NCBI GenBank assembly: GCA_013203195.1
Contig: JABMQM010000517.1
Location: forward strand, 1-8,604
Origin: Desulfobacteraceae bacterium
GTDB taxonomy: Bacteria > Desulfobacterota > Desulfobacteria > Desulfobacterales > UBA11574
Reading direction: 5' to 3'
DNA: 8,604 nt
How positions within the stretch are numbered: position 1 is the stretch's first letter; every line of letters begins with the position of its first letter. Below the pieces are notes generated by a model. It did no database searches. It worked only from the letters and a program-made list of their open reading frames with translations, and was not told the origin of the DNA. Positions 5,688 to 8,604 of this stretch are shown here, piece after piece. A program made the position numbers and the translations under genes.

Positions 5688-5823
5688 AAGGACCTGTGAA
5701 AAGCGGGCGATGACTTTTAAATACATTGTTTTAGGATATAGTCCACTAAGAGAAAAGACGCTTTCCCGGTTTTTAATAAACACGACATGGGGGATACCGG
5801 TCACGCGCAAGGCAGAGGCAAGG

Positions 5824-5840
5824 CCGGGGTTCTTGTCGGT
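5824..5840 (+). repeat. Imperfect direct repeat, unit 2
   Basis: CCGGGGTTCTTGTCGGT, the partner of unit 1 at 5671-5687. The CGCGAAGCG that follows it is not present after unit 1, so only the core is shared. Confidence 0.4.
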
Positions 5841-5853
5841 CGCGAAGCGATTT

Positions 5854-5888
5854 TATAGCTTGAGCAAAAAGTCAAATGAAGCTATAGA
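5854..5888 (+). promoter_or_regulatory. Inverted repeat overlapping possible promoter of transglycosylase
   Basis: Perfect 8-bp arms TATAGCTT (5854-5861) and AAGCTATA (5879-5886) with a 17-nt spacer. Within it lies a possible promoter TTGAGC (5860-5865), 17 nt, TATAGA (5883-5888). Its start site would be near 5895, almost at the ATG (5897), implying a very short or absent leader. This agrees with the lack of a ribosome site there. Tentative. Confidence 0.35.
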
Positions 5889-5896
5889 AGTATAAG

Positions 5897-6490
5897 ATGG
5901 ACCAAATGTTTACCAGGATACCATTTAAAGCTATCGTTTTATCCGCGCTTTTTGTTCTGTTTTTAGCGGTTGTACCCCTCTGTGCGGACAGATACTCCTA
6001 CATCGACAGCCAGGGGGTGCTTCATTTCACCAACGTTCCCACCTCAGCCCAATATACCGTCTATATCAAGGAAAGATCTGCCAGGTCATTGGGTTACACC
6101 ACCAATCAATATGATCACTTGATAACGGGAGCATCCAAAAGAGAGGAGGTTTCCTTTGCCCTGCTCAAAGCGCTGATCAAAACCGAGTCGAACTTCAACC
6201 CCGAGGCGGTTTCGCGCGCCGGCGCTAAAGGCTTGATGCAAATTATGCCCGTCAACATCAAGGATCTAAACATAAAAGACCCTTTTGATCCACGGGAGAA
6301 TATAATGGGGGGAGCGCTGTATTTAAAACAGCTTATTAAACGTTTTAACGGAGAGCTGCCGTTGGCCCTGGCCGCTTATAATGCCGGCCCCAACGCCGTT
6401 GAGCGCTATCAAGGCATCCCGCCCATCAAAGAGACGGAAGAGTTTGTGGAGAAAGTGTTGAAGTATTATGCAATATATAAAAGAGGATAA
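5897..6490 (+). CDS. Secreted lytic transglycosylase, SLT family, with DUF4124 module
   Basis: A 197-residue peptidoglycan lytic transglycosylase, which cuts the MurNAc-GlcNAc bond to give 1,6-anhydro ends in the periplasm. Residues 1-30 form a signal peptide (basic start, hydrophobic core 12-27, likely cut after LCA). There is no proper lipobox, so it is probably soluble or loosely attached. A DUF4124-like segment follows (YSYIDSQGVLHFTNVPT, 33-49). The SLT domain spans about 75-195: catalytic Glu97 in KTESNFNPEAVS, GAKGLMQIMP (109-118), AAYNAGPNAVERYQGIPP (159-176) and ETEEFVEKVLKYY (179-191). It is short for the class but keeps every core motif. There is no clear ribosome site before 5897; an alternative ATG is at 5906. 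The gene converges on the uridylyltransferase gene with only 3 nt between stops. Confidence 0.93.
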   Translation: MDQMFTRIPFKAIVLSALFVLFLAVVPLCADRYSYIDSQGVLHFTNVPTSAQYTVYIKERSARSLGYTTNQYDHLITGASKREEVSFALLKALIKTESNFNPEAVSRAGAKGLMQIMPVNIKDLNIKDPFDPRENIMGGALYLKQLIKRFNGELPLALAAYNAGPNAVERYQGIPPIKETEEFVEKVLKYYAIYKRG

Positions 6491-6516
6491 TCGTCAATCA
6501 AAGGTCAAATCCTCTT
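6481..6516. other. Inverted repeat bridging convergent gene ends
   Basis: AAGAGGAT (6481-6488) and ATCCTCTT (6509-6516) are perfect arms with a 20-nt loop holding both stop codons (6488-6490 plus, 6496-6494 minus). It may act as a weak bidirectional transcript end, since there is no other room for one. No T-run is present. Confidence 0.35.
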
Positions 6517-7903
6517 CGATAACCGTCCCCTCTCTGACAACCACCTGTCTTGAGCTATTGTTTTGGATAACAACCCGCCCCTTGATACTTACATTCTTTT
6601 CAAAGCGCACGTCTCCTTGGATTTTAAGCGCATCACACTTGACCAGCGATGGAATGTGTTGGCTGCATCGTTGATTAAAAAGGTCGATTTTTCCGTAATA
6701 TCGAGGGTCTAGATCTATTGTTATCCTCTTAGAACCAACCGCTGGATTTGTTGTCAGAATCTTTTCTTTGGAAAAGACAAAGCGGTCAGACCGAATTGCC
6801 AGAAGATCGCTGCATTTTTTTACAGGAAAGAAACGGGAGGTCGGTACTTGCATTACGGTTGCACCCTCAAAAAGCGATATGGCAGCACCCATAGCAGTTT
6901 CGGTCTGATATACTTTGGGGCTGGTTTCATCTCGGGGGTCGAGGGTTTTGGGGTTTCTTATCAGCGGAAGCTTGACGGTGCCATGTTTTTCGATAAGCGT
7001 GGCAAGCGCTTGAAGGTTTATCCAGATGTTGTTGGTGTTGAAAAATCCGTAAAGATTTATGTCTTGGAAAGCATCGAGCTCATCTTGTGGGCACTGGGCC
7101 GCTTCACGCAGGACCAGTCGCCCGTCCTTATGCCTGGCAATATGTCCGCCTTTGACATCCGCAGGCGTACGCCTGGCGACCTCCATCATAAAGGGTAGTT
7201 GGTTTTGACTAAAATAGCCCAAGAGCGCTGTGTCCATGGTAGCACCCAGGTTGTCCGAGTTGGAAATAAAGGCATAGGTTATCCCTTGGTTAATAAGGCG
7301 TTTTAACATTCCGGATGTATATATGGCTGCATAAATATCGCCATGTCCCGGAGGATTCCACTCCAGGGTCGGATCCCGGGGCCAGGTCGCAGGCGAAAAG
7401 TCTTGCTGCATTACCTTGGGAAACCTGTTTTGCATAAACAACAAGGGCGGGGAAGAAGGTTTCATCCTGTCCAGGGCGGACAAGGTGTCCTGGTGGGTAC
7501 TGAAACTGTTCATCAGGGCCAGCTTGACGTCGTGACGTGCGGCCTGCTGGAGCATTATTTCAAGAAATGTTGCGCTGTTTTTTACCTCCAGAAGAGACTT
7601 GGCTCCGGTAAGGCCCATGCTCGTACCAAGTCCGCCATTGAGTTTTATCATGACGGCATGCTTTAAGGCCTGTTTGCCGGCCTTGGCATATTGCTTGATA
7701 TGACTTGCATCTTGCACTTCGTCCGAAGCTACTGGTTCAATATCCCGGCGAGAGATCAGGCCGGTTTCTCCGGCAAGAATTTGTGCGTAATAGTACGCAA
7801 AGGTGTCAATCACAAGCGGATGAATGCCGGCGTTTTCCATTTTTGAAACAAAGGCGGGCAAACAGCCCGGTCTATCCGTTTGGCTCAACTCAACCCCTTC
7901 CAC
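6494..7903 (-). CDS. UTP-glucose-1-phosphate uridylyltransferase, eukaryotic (UDPGP) type
   Basis: A 469-residue UDPGP-family pyrophosphorylase that makes UDP-sugar from UTP and sugar-1-phosphate, most likely UDP-glucose for envelope polysaccharides. Motifs: uridine-binding LNGGLGTSMG (88-97), TGAKSLLEVK (99-108), MNSFSTHQDT (131-140), WNPPGHGDIY (182-191), NSDNLGA (215-221), NLYGFFNTNNIWINL (283-297), NPKTLDP (317-323) and SRFFPVKKCSDLL (356-368). The C-terminus (about 394-465) looks like a left-handed beta-helix. This is the class typical of eukaryotes, not the GalU type usual in bacteria; UDP-GlcNAc or broad sugar specificity cannot be excluded. A GTG at 7903 gives the stated length. A TTG at 7888, which forms a TTGA overlap with the upstream stop and has GGAAGGGG just before it, is an attractive alternative start. 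It is translationally coupled to the PPC gene. Confidence 0.92.
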   Translation of the reverse strand: MEGVELSQTDRPGCLPAFVSKMENAGIHPLVIDTFAYYYAQILAGETGLISRRDIEPVASDEVQDASHIKQYAKAGKQALKHAVMIKLNGGLGTSMGLTGAKSLLEVKNSATFLEIMLQQAARHDVKLALMNSFSTHQDTLSALDRMKPSSPPLLFMQNRFPKVMQQDFSPATWPRDPTLEWNPPGHGDIYAAIYTSGMLKRLINQGITYAFISNSDNLGATMDTALLGYFSQNQLPFMMEVARRTPADVKGGHIARHKDGRLVLREAAQCPQDELDAFQDINLYGFFNTNNIWINLQALATLIEKHGTVKLPLIRNPKTLDPRDETSPKVYQTETAMGAAISLFEGATVMQVPTSRFFPVKKCSDLLAIRSDRFVFSKEKILTTNPAVGSKRITIDLDPRYYGKIDLFNQRCSQHIPSLVKCDALKIQGDVRFEKNVSIKGRVVIQNNSSRQVVVREGTVIEEDLTFD

Positions 7904-8328
7904 AGCATGAGCCCCGTGGTCGTGTCGTACGCCCTTTCCAAAGGTTTGCCGGCCAGCTCCACAAGGTCGATTTCTCCGGCATAAATGATGGTTTCGGAAA
8001 AAAGGTGTCCGCCGATGGTTTTTCCGTGCATGTCGGCCAAAAGAATGTGGGCGTGTACCATGGGGTTGCCGTCTTTTAAAGAAATATTGCCCGTGCAGTT
8101 TACAATTTCTAAGGGGGCTTCTTTTGTATAAGTGACATAAACTTGTTGTTTTTGATCATAGGCTCCCAGGGTAACGGAAGTAACTGCGCCGATTGCCGAA
8201 AATGTTGCCATTGCAACGGCGGTTTCCCCGCAGAAAGCCTCGATCGATTTGATCAAATCCACACCGTGTGGAAGGCGCCCCATAAAACGACGCCCGCTCT
8301 TAAACTCCGAGCAAGTCAATTTTGGCAT
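7885..8328 (-). CDS. PPC/DUF296 domain DNA-binding-like protein
   Basis: A 147-residue protein made almost wholly of one PPC (DUF296) domain. Diagnostic pieces: GRRFMGRLPHGVDLIKSIEAF (positions 12-32), TFSAIGAVTSVTLGAYD (42-58), PLEIVNCTGNISLKDG (72-87), VHAHILLAD (91-99), GGHLFSETIIYAGEIDLVEL (106-125) and TTGLMLW (137-143). His92, His94 and His108 are the conserved histidines thought to bind a metal in prokaryotic members. In plants the domain accompanies AT-hooks and helps transcription factors assemble; here it stands alone without an AT-hook, and its job in bacteria is not settled. The ribosome site AGGA is 8 nt before ATG. Its end overlaps the uridylyltransferase start, so the two form one transcript, with this gene first. 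Soluble, no signal peptide. Confidence 0.93.
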   Translation of the reverse strand: MPKLTCSEFKSGRRFMGRLPHGVDLIKSIEAFCGETAVAMATFSAIGAVTSVTLGAYDQKQQVYVTYTKEAPLEIVNCTGNISLKDGNPMVHAHILLADMHGKTIGGHLFSETIIYAGEIDLVELAGKPLERAYDTTTGLMLWKGLS

Positions 8329-8394
8329 TGAATAATTCCTATTTCAAAGGTCTCGCACCAATGTGGGTTAATAGATCCGTTGTAAAAAGACATC

Positions 8395-8442
8395 CTTATG
8401 TTGATACAGTATTTACACAAGTAAAATCAAGGCTTATGTTGA
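8395..8442 (+). repeat. 10-bp direct repeat upstream of last gene
   Basis: CTTATGTTGA occurs exactly at 8395-8404 and 8433-8442, 38 bp apart. The second copy includes the start of a TTGACA. Possible activator sites or chance. Confidence 0.35.
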
Positions 8443-8467
8443 CAATGTTTTTGGGTTTGAGTAAGAA
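8439..8467 (+). promoter_or_regulatory. Possible promoter of the gene starting at 8568
   Basis: A consensus -35 TTGACA (8439-8444), a 17-nt spacer and a weak -10 TAAGAA (8462-8467). The start site would be near 8474, giving a leader of about 95 nt. Confidence 0.4.
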
Positions 8468-8567
8468 GGGCCCTAACCCGCATTTCTCACCAAAAACATT
8501 AGTATACAGGGAGCATGTGGGAAGTAAAGGCTATATTTTTTAATAACAATGAAAGGAAACAGACACA

Positions 8568-8604
8568 ATGACGACAACCGAAGAAATGGCGTATGTGGCG
8601 CCCG
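8568..8604 (+). CDS. Start of an unidentified gene, cut by window end
   Basis: Twelve codons (MTTTEEMAYVAP) are visible from an ATG at 8568. AAGGA (8553-8557) lies 10 nt upstream, and a plausible promoter lies at 8439-8467. The fragment is far too short to name a family. It is divergent from the PPC gene across a 239-bp spacer. Confidence 0.6.
   Translation, partial: MTTTEEMAYVAP

Larger units (their letters stand above)
5501..5896. other. Gene-free region upstream of transglycosylase
   Basis: 396 bp without a convincing gene. It holds the palindrome at 5508-5537, a small hairpin TGCC-GTAA-GGCA (5626-5637), a GC-rich run rich in CCGG (5643-5675), two imperfect repeats (5671 and 5824) and an inverted repeat (5854-5886). 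An 80-codon frame at 5653-5895 lacks a ribosome site and its sequence tracks the repeats. Confidence 0.5.

Noticed and set aside
5780..5850. Possible c-di-GMP (GEMM) riboswitch, because of GGTCACGCGCAAGGC
   Set aside because: Only the first few bases recall the motif; the conserved downstream GGGACGCAAAGCC-like part and the second stem are missing.
5653..5895. 80-codon open frame before the transglycosylase
   Set aside because: No ribosome site, composition follows GC-rich repeats, and no recognisable domain.
6848..7198. 116-codon plus-strand frame
   Set aside because: Antisense to the uridylyltransferase gene, whose motifs are intact across this stretch.
8322..8543. 73-codon plus-strand frame
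   Set aside because: It begins at a TTG overlapping the PPC start region with no ribosome site; it runs through promoter-like sequence.

Overview
The window looks like chromosome from a strictly anaerobic bacterium, probably a Desulfobacterota (Desulfobacterales-like) sulfate reducer or a relative. The main reasons are a nickel carbon monoxide dehydrogenase of the AcsA/CooS type, a PerR-type Fur regulator beside it, small tetracysteine proteins, and intergenic palindromes of a style I associate with that group. This placement is an inference from gene content, not a database result. Eleven coding regions are supported, two of them cut by the window edges. No tRNA, rRNA, CRISPR array or insertion sequence was seen.

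Left part (1-888): the 3' end of an unrecognised cysteine-containing gene runs into a 136-residue, glycine-rich, probably beta-barrel protein. A gene-free stretch with a 9-nt tandem repeat and a GC-rich hairpin follows.

Centre-left (889-3604): a PerR-type regulator (minus strand) is divergent from cooS (plus strand). The shared spacer (1297-1490) holds several palindromes, one lying on the regulator's predicted -35 element, which suggests control of both genes. cooS encodes a 675-residue CODH with all B-, C- and D-cluster cysteines. It is followed by a bidirectional terminator, and no acsB, cooC, cooF or hydrogenase gene lies beside it here.

Centre (3605-5500): two paralogous ~75-79-residue proteins with identically placed four-cysteine motifs point away from each other across a 464-bp gene-free spacer. 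The right copy heads a tight cluster with a zinc-ribbon Nudix hydrolase (2-nt gap) and a YqeY-like protein (4-nt overlap).

Right part (5501-8604): a gene-free stretch with palindromes and imperfect repeats precedes a secreted lytic transglycosylase that carries a DUF4124 module. Convergent to it, only 3 nt away, is a minus-strand pair: a PPC/DUF296 protein translationally coupled to a eukaryotic-type UTP-glucose-1-phosphate uridylyltransferase. A new plus-strand gene begins at 8568 and leaves the window.

The most unusual items are the duplicated tetracysteine family and the PerR-type regulator/CODH arrangement, which could link an oxygen-sensitive enzyme to peroxide sensing.
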